Shown in pieces: positions 18,187 through 26,282 of a stretch of DNA of 64,000 bases; positions within the stretch are counted from its first letter, which is position 1; each line of letters opens with the position of its first letter. Source of the DNA: Labilibaculum sp. (lineage in GTDB: Bacteria; Bacteroidota; Bacteroidia; Bacteroidales; Marinifilaceae); NCBI RefSeq assembly GCF_963664555.1, contig NZ_OY761461.1:372001-436000 (forward strand), given 5' to 3'. The notes under the pieces are model-generated. The model was not told the origin of the DNA and made no database searches. It saw nothing but the letters and a program-made list of their open reading frames with translations. A program made the position numbers and the translations under genes.

Positions 18187-18897
18187 ATGTATAAATATTG
18201 GAAATTTAGTACCCGAATTCTACTTGTTGTATTGCTTCTTATGGTTTCAAAATTTAACGGTTTTACTCAAAATTTTGATTTTGTAAAAATAAAAGCTGAA
18301 CAAGGTGATGCTAATGCTCAATTGGAACTGGGATGTATATATGCTTTGGGTAAAGGAACTTTAAAGGATGAAAAACAAGCTTTCTATTGGTGTAAGAAAA
18401 GTGCTGAACAAGGCCATGTGGATGCGCAATACATGCTGGCCCAATCTTATGCTTTGGGTAAAGGAACTTTAAAGGATGAAAAACAAGCTTTCTATTGGTA
18501 TCAGAAAAGTGCTGAGCAAGGTGAAGTAAAAGCGCAATTTTATCTTTCTCAATTGTTTTACAGAGGAAAAGGAACTTTAAAGGATGATAAAAAATCTTTC
18601 TTTTGGTCCCAGAAAAGTGCTGAACAAGGCCATGTGGATGCGCAATACAATTTAGCCCATATGTATGAATTTGGAATAGGAGTTTCGATAGATTATGAAC
18701 AAGCTTTCTATTGGTATCAGAAAAGTGCTGAACAAGATAATTCTGCGGCCCAATGTAGTTTGGCTCTTATGTATTGCTCAGGAGTTGGAGCTTTGGAAAA
18801 TTACAAGAAAGCTGCTTATTGGGCAAGGAAATCTTATGAAAATGGTTATGAAGAAGCAAAGAGGCTTTGGGAAGAGTTTGAATTATGGAAATACTAA
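18187..18897 (+). CDS. secreted Sel1-repeat protein
   Basis: A 236-residue protein with a signal peptide (ILLVVLLLMVSKFNGFTQ) followed by about five Sel1-like repeats of 36 residues, each of the form AEQG-DANAQLELG--Y--GKG-LKDEKQAFYWYQKS. The first repeats are nearly identical at DNA level (the GGTAAAGGAACTTTAAAGGA segment recurs three times), implying recent internal duplication. Sel1 repeats form alpha-solenoids for protein binding in the envelope. It is the first intact gene inside the island and its partner is unknown. Confidence 0.85.
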   Translation: MYKYWKFSTRILLVVLLLMVSKFNGFTQNFDFVKIKAEQGDANAQLELGCIYALGKGTLKDEKQAFYWCKKSAEQGHVDAQYMLAQSYALGKGTLKDEKQAFYWYQKSAEQGEVKAQFYLSQLFYRGKGTLKDDKKSFFWSQKSAEQGHVDAQYNLAHMYEFGIGVSIDYEQAFYWYQKSAEQDNSAAQCSLALMYCSGVGALENYKKAAYWARKSYENGYEEAKRLWEEFELWKY

Positions 18898-19175
18898 TTT
18901 TTATGACACTGTCCCGCAAAGTGTGTAAGTGCTATTTCCAGGATCATTAATTTCAGGTAATTTTCGCCTCAACTCCAATCTTTGCTTTTCAATTTTTTAA
19001 ATCTTTTCCTTCATCATACCCCTATATATAGAACAATTGAAGTAAAATACTTTGAAAATTATCTTAACAATAAACAGAAAAACCATCTTAATGCCCTGTT
19101 CGTTAGGTAGTTAAGGTGGTTTCATGGTAGCTTCAACAGAACCCAATTTTAAATTCACAAACTACTAACTATCTG
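18898..19175. other. intergenic segment, possible mobile-element debris
   Basis: No gene. It contains GACACTGTCCCGCAAAGTGT at 18904-18923, which has the look of an insertion-sequence end, and a CGTTAG motif near 19100 in a short hairpin-prone stretch (ACCATCTTAA... TTAAGGTGGT). I could not identify the element. Confidence 0.3.
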
Positions 19176-20216
19176 CTACTTGATCTGTTTTAAATGAATA
19201 GATATACCCTTATTTGTCCCCCAGTTAATTTTGTCAATATTACTGATCATTGAATTTGTAGCATTGTCAATAAGCTCTGAAAACTCAATGTATTGTTCTT
19301 TGAATTCATTTATTAAATTATCCAAGTCAACAAGTAAAAATGACAAATTCCTACCGTTTTCGGCAAGCTCCTTTCCAAATTTATGTGTCCTGAATAAATT
19401 AGATAAAACTAAATATTTTTGATTTGGACGAAGTATTTCATTACGAAATTTTTGCAATTCCCTTTTTCCGGAAATTTCCTTGTAATACTTTAATATTGAA
19501 TTATTTATTGTTATATAATGAATATTTGTTTCATAATCTTCAGTGTTTTGTCTTTCATACTCAACAAATTTTGCAAGTGCATCCTCATATTGCTTAGATA
19601 AAACAACTAACTTTTCTCTATACTTTCCACTCTCATTAAGGGCGTGTTTATGATATGACTGAACATCTGAAATTAAAGTGTCTATAATATCAACCTGACT
19701 AATAATATTGGATAATTCCGTTTTCATTTTTACTGAATCAAATAACTCTTTTGAATCTATATGCAATATTCGTTGAAAATCATTTGAGAAAATTTTTGGA
19801 GGTGTCAATCGAATCCCACTGTCGATTGTCGTTTTATCTGCAATATCAGAATATGCAAATTTCAAATTTGGAGCAAAGGTTGTAATAATATTATCTAAAT
19901 GGTATTTTACAAACTCTCTAATCTTCTTCTTATGTTTATACTTTCCAATTTCTTTTATTATTATAGTCGACATTATTCCCAAAGAAAAAACAAGGAGAGT
20001 TGAAAGAGTCGTAAATAAAGCATCATTAGAAACAAACGTTAATAGATTGTCTTTTTGATTTGAAATTAAAATAGTCTGTCTTAAATCGTTAAAGTTGGAT
20101 TTATTTTGAATTCTTAATGAATCAAGACCATTGGCAATAATAGAATAATCCGCATCCACCTTGATTGAATCCATTTTCATTAGATGAATCTGATTATTAA
20201 TAATAATGGTATCCAT
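19176..20216 (-). CDS. membrane-anchored protein of unknown function
   Basis: A 346-residue protein. Residues 1-55 are polar with a short coiled-coil-like stretch, a single strong membrane segment lies at about 66-88 (FTTLSTLLVFSLGIMSTIII) followed by a lysine-rich KYKHKKKIR, and the remainder is a mainly helical cytoplasmic domain with heptad character. I do not recognise the family. It starts 28 bp downstream of the IS110 transposase stop, so it may be transcribed from that element's promoter. Confidence 0.6.
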   Translation of the reverse strand: MDTIIINNQIHLMKMDSIKVDADYSIIANGLDSLRIQNKSNFNDLRQTILISNQKDNLLTFVSNDALFTTLSTLLVFSLGIMSTIIIKEIGKYKHKKKIREFVKYHLDNIITTFAPNLKFAYSDIADKTTIDSGIRLTPPKIFSNDFQRILHIDSKELFDSVKMKTELSNIISQVDIIDTLISDVQSYHKHALNESGKYREKLVVLSKQYEDALAKFVEYERQNTEDYETNIHYITINNSILKYYKEISGKRELQKFRNEILRPNQKYLVLSNLFRTHKFGKELAENGRNLSFLLVDLDNLINEFKEQYIEFSELIDNATNSMISNIDKINWGTNKGISIHLKQIK

Positions 20217-20244
20217 TTATTCTTCTTTTTAATTCTGACTAACG

Positions 20245-21624
20245 TCAAAATTCTGCACTCAAATTAGGCAAGTTGCAAAACCCAACGTCTTCTGGTTTTA
20301 TGTCAAATTTAATAATATTTTTCTTTATTCTTGAAACAAGCTTTAATTTTCTCTTTTGGTCTAAAAACAGATAATCTGTGGGTGGTTGATAGGGCACCTT
20401 TTGAGTAATCATTGTCCATATTATTACTGCCAACTTTCTTGCTGTCGCACTTACTGCTGACTGCCGACCTTTTCGATAGGCAATCCGTTTAAAAAAGTCA
20501 GACATATGCGTATCTTTTAAATTGCCAATAGCATTGGCTGAATGGCGTAGAGCAATCTTTAATCTATTACTCCCTTTGGGTATTCGATTACTCAATATTT
20601 TACCACCTGATATTTTATTATTGGGAGCTAATCGCAACCATGAGCAGAATTCTTTTGATGTCTTAAATTTCTTAAATCCATCAATTCCTATTTCACTCAT
20701 TATTGCCATTACTGTTGCATGACTAACACCTTCGATTGCCATTAAATCAACTCCTCCGAAGTATTGATAAGCTACTTGGTTGAAATTTTTGATATCAATA
20801 GCATTTTTATTGATTCTTTTATAAGGCTTCTCTGTTGTTTTAAGCTTTAGCTTTTCAGGATTTTTCTTTATTTCTTTCCGTACAAGCTTCTCAATTTCTA
20901 TATCACAAGCCTTTATTTTTCGTTGAAAGAATTTATAGCTTTCATATTCTTGTTTCAACCCAAATAAGAAATCTTCTCTGTTATTTCCGTGTAATGCTTT
21001 GGCTATTTCTTCTTTGGGTTTTCTACAATTATAATGCCGATGCTCTGCTAATGAATATGGATCAAGATTTCCATTACAGATGTCTTCTATTATTTTCATT
21101 CCTGTAAGCCCACAAATATCATTTACTACTACATCTAATCGAAAGTTTAAAAATTTCAAATACTTCTGCATTTTCCGCGATGCACTTGCAGCTAAGTCTA
21201 ACCAATTAGTTCGCTGTCGACAATATGTACGTAATATCTCTGTCATCTCATCCGGCAAAAAGCTGCTAGTCAATAAGCCTAAAGAATGAAGCTTTTGAAT
21301 CCAGCGACTATCTTTGACATCTGTCTTTTTCCCTTTTGCATTTTTTGTAAATTTTCCATTACACAAAATCACTTCTAAACCATGCTTTTGTAACTCGACA
21401 TATAAGTTTTGCCAGTAATCTCCTGTTGATTCCATAGCTACAGAAGTGATTCCATAAGATAACAGCCATTCGCATAATTCAATCAAATCTTCTGCATATA
21501 CCCCAAATTCTTTTACATCTTCCAAGGATTGACCTACTGCTACAAAATGTGATCTACTGCCAATATCAATACCTGCTGCATTGGTATTGATAATCTCCAT
21601 TTCAATTTTCTTTTTCCTTGCCAT
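20245..21624 (-). CDS. IS110-family transposase (DEDD recombinase)
   Basis: A 459-residue transposase of the IS110 family. The RuvC-like N-terminal domain shows the DEDD residues: Asp20 in GIDIGS, Glu65 in AMESTGDYW, and Asp102/Asp105 in KKTDVKDSRW. The C-terminal Transposase_20 domain has GVDLMAIEGVSHATVMAIMSE and FCSWLRLAPNNKISGGK, where the catalytic serine region lies. It is full length. IS110 elements lack inverted repeats, so the exact ends are not visible. The long leader upstream is discussed as a possible bridge RNA. Confidence 0.92.
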   Translation of the reverse strand: MARKKKIEMEIINTNAAGIDIGSRSHFVAVGQSLEDVKEFGVYAEDLIELCEWLLSYGITSVAMESTGDYWQNLYVELQKHGLEVILCNGKFTKNAKGKKTDVKDSRWIQKLHSLGLLTSSFLPDEMTEILRTYCRQRTNWLDLAASASRKMQKYLKFLNFRLDVVVNDICGLTGMKIIEDICNGNLDPYSLAEHRHYNCRKPKEEIAKALHGNNREDFLFGLKQEYESYKFFQRKIKACDIEIEKLVRKEIKKNPEKLKLKTTEKPYKRINKNAIDIKNFNQVAYQYFGGVDLMAIEGVSHATVMAIMSEIGIDGFKKFKTSKEFCSWLRLAPNNKISGGKILSNRIPKGSNRLKIALRHSANAIGNLKDTHMSDFFKRIAYRKGRQSAVSATARKLAVIIWTMITQKVPYQPPTDYLFLDQKRKLKLVSRIKKNIIKFDIKPEDVGFCNLPNLSAEF

Positions 21625-21639
21625 TATTTACACTTTAAA

Positions 21640-21880
21640 TAAATAAAATGACTCTAAGGAAATGTATCTTTGATTCGAGAATTATTCTGAACGGGGTCTT
21701 CGCTAAAGCGAGCCACCACTGTAATTATCAACAGGCCTTCGAATCACAACTTCGAAGGCTTTTACATTTCAACCAGAATGCGCCACGGGCTTTGAATGCA
21801 CCAGTTAAAGAATCGGTTATGCAAAGAGTCTCTCGAAATATAGCAGGAAATTTTATTAAGGATTCTATTCGTTAGCAATA
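21640..21880 (-). ncRNA. candidate IS110 bridge RNA / structured leader
   Basis: The 417 bp upstream of the IS110 transposase contain no gene but do contain strong stem-loops: GCCTTCGAA with TTCGAAGGC (9-bp perfect stem, loop TCACAAC, 21733-21757) and TCGCT-AA-AGCGA (near 21690). IS110-type elements are known to encode a guide (bridge) RNA in the non-coding end upstream of the recombinase. Position and structure fit; boundaries and target/donor loops cannot be defined here. Confidence 0.4.
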
Positions 21881-22027
21881 GTAATTAATTGGTTACGCTG
21901 ATGTGGCGAATTTGCGGTAACGGCAGTCTGTTTAACAAGCTAAAGCAACTCGCTTAAATTCTGATATTTATTAATTGAACTAAACTTTCAAACTGCTCAT
22001 CAACGCGCATGATAATTTAGCTTAGTT

Positions 22028-23070
22028 GTTAGCAGTTGTTATTATTCATCATCTTCAAAACTTGGAATGCATTTTTGGAAAAATTCCAAATCTTCTTTAT
22101 CAAGCTTATCTTTCAAATCTGAGAAATCAAGTCTTTGTAAAGTGTTTTTACAACAAATATCACATTTACCATTCATTGCTCCAGAATACATAAATACAAG
22201 TACCATAGTTACATTATCTAGTACTAATTCTGGTTCTCGAGAAATCATTTTAACACTTAATTGCTCATAGACTTTTTCATCTCCATTCTCAAAACATTCG
22301 CTTCCCGATTTATCAATTTTATATTCAAATCCTAGATTGGACAAGCTTTTCAAAATATCAATTATCTCTTCTCTCGTAAAACCTGTAATCCTTTCAAAAA
22401 GAGAAATATCTTCATGTAGATCTTCGGTTATATCATGACGACATGAATACATCATTAATCCCGTTAAGAATTGTCGTTCTTTATCAGTAGTTAGTTTTAG
22501 CTTACTAAAAACATAAAGAACTAAACTCTCAATTTCTTCTTCATCAAAATCTTCAAATAAAGAATCGAACAACTCTTTAATATAAACAATATCATCTGGG
22601 AGAAATTTTTCTGGCTCAACATCACCAAGTTTTTTAATTATTTTTTTAGCTAAATCAATTGGTGGCAAATCAATCAATGAAACATAACCAATTGTTTTTC
22701 GTATTCCTGGTATTTCTGTATCATCAAATCTCGCTGGCAAAACATATTCCTCACTTTCAGAAAATGCTCTTGCTTGTGCACTTTTTAATTCATGATTTGT
22801 CCATAATTTTCTTTTATAATGCTCGGAAATAAAAATAACAGCATATTTTGCTTTATTCTGATATACATCATCAAGATGTTGATATAAGTCTTTACCCCAT
22901 AAGTCAACATCCTCATATAAATCATAAAAAACCTTTATTCCAGAGCGTCTCAGAAAGCTTGCCGTTTTCTCTACATAACCTCTATCCTCTCCAGCAAAGG
23001 ATAGCACTACATCATATTCTAAATCAAGGCATTTTTTCATGTTCATTAGTATTCTTTAATAACTGCTAAC
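22028..23070. repeat. 10-bp inverted repeat pair flanking the TIR gene
   Basis: GTTAGCAGTT at 22028-22037 and its exact complement AACTGCTAAC at 23061-23070 lie just outside the two ends of the TIR gene. Related CTAACG/CGTTAG motifs occur at the other gene junctions of this block (near 19100, 20239 and 21869). They may mark recombination boundaries; this is inference. Confidence 0.45.
22042..23046 (-). CDS. TIR-domain protein, probable NAD-cleaving defence effector
   Basis: A 334-residue cytoplasmic protein. Residues 10-140 are a TIR domain: YDVVLSFAGEDRGYVE (strand A, box 1), the BB loop YEDVDLWGKDLYQHL, AVIFISEHYKRKLWTNHE with the candidate catalytic Glu86, and RFDDTEIPGIRKTIGYVSL. Bacterial TIR domains usually hydrolyse or cyclise NAD in abortive anti-phage responses. 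Residues 155-334 are a helical, acidic region of no family I recognise, with a CDICC cysteine cluster near the end, presumably a sensor or oligomerisation part. It is 49 bp downstream of the HEPN gene on the same strand. Confidence 0.8.
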   Translation of the reverse strand: MNMKKCLDLEYDVVLSFAGEDRGYVEKTASFLRRSGIKVFYDLYEDVDLWGKDLYQHLDDVYQNKAKYAVIFISEHYKRKLWTNHELKSAQARAFSESEEYVLPARFDDTEIPGIRKTIGYVSLIDLPPIDLAKKIIKKLGDVEPEKFLPDDIVYIKELFDSLFEDFDEEEIESLVLYVFSKLKLTTDKERQFLTGLMMYSCRHDITEDLHEDISLFERITGFTREEIIDILKSLSNLGFEYKIDKSGSECFENGDEKVYEQLSVKMISREPELVLDNVTMVLVFMYSGAMNGKCDICCKNTLQRLDFSDLKDKLDKEDLEFFQKCIPSFEDDE

Positions 23071-23095
23071 GTTTGATGGTATGATGTGCAGTTTT

Positions 23096-24085
23096 TTATA
23101 TCTTTCGTTTTAGTTTTTCTAATAAATGTTTATCATTAATCCAAGAAATGGCTCTACGATATTCATGTTCAGTAAACACATCGTCTTTTTTGTAGCCTTT
23201 GCCATAAATCCCAAATCCAGTTTCAAATTGCTTTTCTTCTATAGTTCCCAGAATCAACCTTGTTTTTTCATTTAGGAAGGTATAGTCATAAGCGATTTTT
23301 GCAATGTCACGAGTCTTAATAAATGAAATAATATACCTGTGAATAACTCTGTTTCTCAAACTATATAGACTATTTAATTCTTTGAATAATTCTTCATCAA
23401 TAATTCCTAACTCCTTGGCTTTTGAATAGATGGTTCTTTCAAATATCCCATTTTTATTGTCTCCTTGAAATAGATACTTTATTTTAATATCATTGGTTTT
23501 ATTTTCTAATTGCTGTTGTAATATGATGGATAATCTTAAAAAAGCATCAATTTGATTTGCAAGAATTACAACTAATTCGATATGTGAATTAGTTGAATAG
23601 GCATTCTCCAATAAATCATAGGAAGCAGCTAGCGAACTTTGGAAGTTATCATATTTATTCAAATGTGAAGCTAATAATCTGTCACTTTTAGGAATAACCC
23701 TAAAAGAATCTAGTGCTATTTTTACTTTATTGATTTGTTCTGAGATTTCTTTCTTATTTCTATTTTCTGAGTCATAAATATATTTCGCCATACAAAGCAA
23801 ATCATCGACTTGCGCGTGAAAAAGCCAAACATCAAACTCTTCATCATCCATTCTTGAAACCAACCAGTCAATCTTGGAGTTGTTTTCTTGCAAAGGTAAG
23901 TTAGTATTGATTCCTTTTTCTTCAAGAGGATAACAACTTAATTGAAAACAACCTAATGAATTTTCATATGGTTGAAAACTGAAAGGAGATTTTTCTTCAA
24001 TATTCTCAAACACAACATTCTTATATTGCCATTCAATCGGAATGTTTACAATAAAAATACCATTTGGTTCTGTCCAATGTTTCAT
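23096..24085 (-). CDS. HEPN-type protein, candidate ribonuclease or toxin
   Basis: A 329-residue protein. Residues 1-130 are a mixed domain beginning WTEPNGIFIVNIPIEWQYKN. Residues 150-270 are helical and contain SLRNRVIHRY, where Arg244-Asn245-x3-His249 is the exact RNxxxH signature of catalytic HEPN RNases; the helix pairs around it (ELVVILANQIDAFLRLSIIL, EELFKELNSLYS) fit that fold. HEPN proteins usually cleave RNA in defence or toxin systems. It lies just upstream of the TIR gene in the same direction, so the two are probably one operon. The function of the N-terminal domain is unknown. Confidence 0.6.
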   Translation of the reverse strand: MKHWTEPNGIFIVNIPIEWQYKNVVFENIEEKSPFSFQPYENSLGCFQLSCYPLEEKGINTNLPLQENNSKIDWLVSRMDDEEFDVWLFHAQVDDLLCMAKYIYDSENRNKKEISEQINKVKIALDSFRVIPKSDRLLASHLNKYDNFQSSLAASYDLLENAYSTNSHIELVVILANQIDAFLRLSIILQQQLENKTNDIKIKYLFQGDNKNGIFERTIYSKAKELGIIDEELFKELNSLYSLRNRVIHRYIISFIKTRDIAKIAYDYTFLNEKTRLILGTIEEKQFETGFGIYGKGYKKDDVFTEHEYRRAISWINDKHLLEKLKRKI

Positions 24086-24876
24086 TTTTATTTGGTAATT
24101 GTCGGTTTTTTAAAATTGCATACAACGACTGTGAATGTACATTTAAATTTCTTTTATCAATCTTAAAACATACACTTACACAGCTAATTTACATGTGTAA
24201 GTGTATAAATGAGATTTGTGTCATCAATGTAATGAGACCTAAACTCGTGCTAAAGTATCAAATTTCCACTGATATTCATACTGTCAAGTATTCGATACTA
24301 AAAAACCACATTTTAAAGAAGTTGTTATCTCGATAGCGGTATAAGCTGAATATTGAGCCAAAAAATAATGTATTTCTATTCGGGAATAAAAGACCATAGC
24401 AGTAGATTAATATGCAAACACGGAGAGTATAACCGACTAATAGAGCTATTGTAAAGGGTTCTTAAGGACTATTTATTCCGATCTTATCTAGTTCCTATCT
24501 CGATCACTTATCCCGCTTCTATCTCGATCGTTTATCCTACTCAAACGATCTTTTTGAAAGCCAAACAAATCAAATTATCGGAAATTCCCATTTTCTAGGA
24601 AAATAAGCCATTACAGAGAGTGAAGCCTGCAAATAGAGCTATTATAAAGGGGTTTTAAGGGGTGTTTATCTAGGTCTTATCTAGTTTCTATCCCGATCTT
24701 AACTAGATCGCTTATCCGTTTCGGAGGATATGAAAAAAGCCAATTAATATTTTAGTGGTTCAGGTCTCAATTTCCCGAAGTTTAAAATATAAGTTGGCTC
24801 GATTACAAATATAAACATATCTTAACTCATTGTCCAGTCAAAAGTACGAGTTCCAGAGAATAAAATATCAGATATA
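24086..24876. other. 790-bp non-coding stretch with a diverged direct repeat
   Basis: No credible gene. An approximately 75-85 bp block occurs twice, at 24440-24513 and 24632-24719. Both begin with ATAGAGCTATT-TAAAGG and continue through TCTTATCTAGTT-CTATC-CGATC to CTTATCC. Inside each block, short CTATC/TCGATC words recur. The stretch separates the HEPN/TIR block from the hydrolase-like gene. Confidence 0.5.
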
Positions 24877-25413
24877 GTGCTGTATTTAGATTGCATTAAT
24901 TCAGACTATCCCGCAGTACTTACTGTTTTTGTAGATCAACCTGCTGCTAATAGTAATGATACATATGATTTATGGTCGGGAACTGCAGTACATACATTTA
25001 TTGGAATTATTCAAAATGGAAATACTTCTATTGTCGGTTTTTATCCTGAAGGGGCAGCAAAACCATCAAGTAAGATTCATGTTAGTGTTTTAAATAATGA
25101 TGAAGGACATGATTATGATGTTTCAATATCAATGAATATAGCGAAAGATAAACTTGGAATAATATTGAATTATATAAAGAATCCACCATTAGTTTATAAT
25201 TTAGATACGTACAACTGTACCGATTTTGCTATTGACGTAGCAAATAAATGTGGCATGAATTTGCCAGATACAGAAGGAACTTGGCCAAATGGGTCTGGTA
25301 CAAATCCAGGATGTTTAGGGCAGGATATTCGAAATATGTCGACTACAGATATTATAAGTATTGATCCGGTTGGGGGGAAAGCTCCAGCTAATGTAAAATC
25401 ATGTAACCCATAA
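24877..25413 (+). CDS. 5'-truncated His/Cys hydrolase-like protein
   Basis: 178 residues from a GTG at 24877, but the same frame is open back to 24826 and already reads as domain sequence (VRVPENKISDIV), so the N-terminus is likely lost. GTAVHTFIGI supplies a candidate His and YNCTDFAIDVANKCG a candidate Cys, in the His-then-Cys order of permuted papain/NlpC-P60-like thiol hydrolases. The C-terminus has several cysteines. The fold assignment is tentative. It could be the released C-terminal effector domain of a larger secreted or polymorphic-toxin protein, which would fit the small membrane protein that follows 3 bp later. Confidence 0.45.
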   Translation: MLYLDCINSDYPAVLTVFVDQPAANSNDTYDLWSGTAVHTFIGIIQNGNTSIVGFYPEGAAKPSSKIHVSVLNNDEGHDYDVSISMNIAKDKLGIILNYIKNPPLVYNLDTYNCTDFAIDVANKCGMNLPDTEGTWPNGSGTNPGCLGQDIRNMSTTDIISIDPVGGKAPANVKSCNP

Positions 25414-25416
25414 TAT

Positions 25417-25776
25417 ATGAAAAAAACTAAAGTAATTAGAATCGTAATGATATTAATCGTGCTGGTATTTATCGTCTTAAGTAATATCTTTTCTTTTGTT
25501 TATATAGCATTAATTGAACCTCAGGGAATATATAAAACCTACCAGTTTGAAACATATGATGGTAAACATGAATTTATTACAATGCCACACAAAGGAACTG
25601 ATGTAGCTACTATGGAGTATAGGTTTGAGCTTTTCCAAAATGAAAATCCTGAATATAAGGGAACTAAATTGTATAGAACCTTTGGTCGAAATCCATTAAA
25701 ATATTGGCGCTGGTATGAGTTTGTAACGCATAATAGATACAAATACCCATTTAAGGAAAGTGGCAAAGTAATTTAA
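25417..25776 (+). CDS. small membrane protein following the hydrolase-like gene
   Basis: A 119-residue protein with one N-terminal membrane segment (VIRIVMILIVLVFIVLSNIFSFVYIA, residues 6-31) and a soluble domain of about 85 residues rich in aromatic and charged residues. It starts 3 bp after the preceding stop codon, so the two are translated together. An inner-membrane protein in this position could be an immunity partner, but no family is recognised. Confidence 0.55.
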   Translation: MKKTKVIRIVMILIVLVFIVLSNIFSFVYIALIEPQGIYKTYQFETYDGKHEFITMPHKGTDVATMEYRFELFQNENPEYKGTKLYRTFGRNPLKYWRWYEFVTHNRYKYPFKESGKVI

Positions 25777-25793
25777 ATTAAATAGTTGTTCTT

Positions 25794-25824
25794 GGGAGAC
25801 TTCACAATGAAGTCTCCCATTTTC
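25794..25824 (+). terminator. Rho-independent terminator
   Basis: GGGAGACTTCA and TGAAGTCTCCC form a perfect 11-bp stem with a CAA loop, followed by ATTTTC. It closes the two-gene unit above. Confidence 0.75.
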
Positions 25825-25975
25825 GGATATTTGCTCTATTTCATTTTGTTCTGGTTTAATTTTATTCCCGAAACAAAACAGGTGAAAAATTGATTCAAAT
25901 ATCATTTAATTACCTTAAGGGAAAGGAATTCGCTTGAGCTTTAGGTATGATTGAAGCTCTGGTGGGTATTCTAAA

Positions 25976-26045
25976 GGGGATACTTAACCAATCCATAACC
26001 TCTTTCAGATTCTGTAATGTGGCAGAATTAATTGGGTTAACATAT
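25976..26045 (-). pseudogene. fragment of an excisionase-like HTH gene
   Basis: Read on the minus strand this stretch codes for YVNPINSATL then KEVMDWLSI, which aligns with YVKPNNSATLLSPKEVMDWL of the intact HTH protein at 29909-30202. Similarity ends within the recognition helix and there is no complete reading frame. It is a decayed paralogue about 4 kb from the intact gene. Confidence 0.65.
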
Positions 26046-26282
26046 TGACATTAAGTAGTGAAAGATAGTGAGCTTTCTAAAGAAATTCTACTAGTGTAAC
26101 GCACTCAAAAACTGTTTCAATTTTAAATAGGATTACATATGGCATCTAAAGAACCTAAATTGCGATAGACTAAAAATATACCAAAACATACTTACTAAAG
26201 CTTGTTTTCTTGTCAAAATTTTTTTGAAATGGACGTTTTTACAATCCCAACAATCATTTTTTAAAGGAGGTATTTAAACCGG

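Noticed and set aside
22028..23070. True integron attC sites around the TIR gene
   Set aside because: GTTAGCA does not fit the GTTRRRY core and no integron integrase is present, so only a cassette-like hypothesis is recorded.
24064..24336. 90-codon plus-strand frame at the start of the HEPN gene
   Set aside because: It overlaps the HEPN start antisense and reads as Cys/Ile/Lys-rich low-quality sequence; no start signal.
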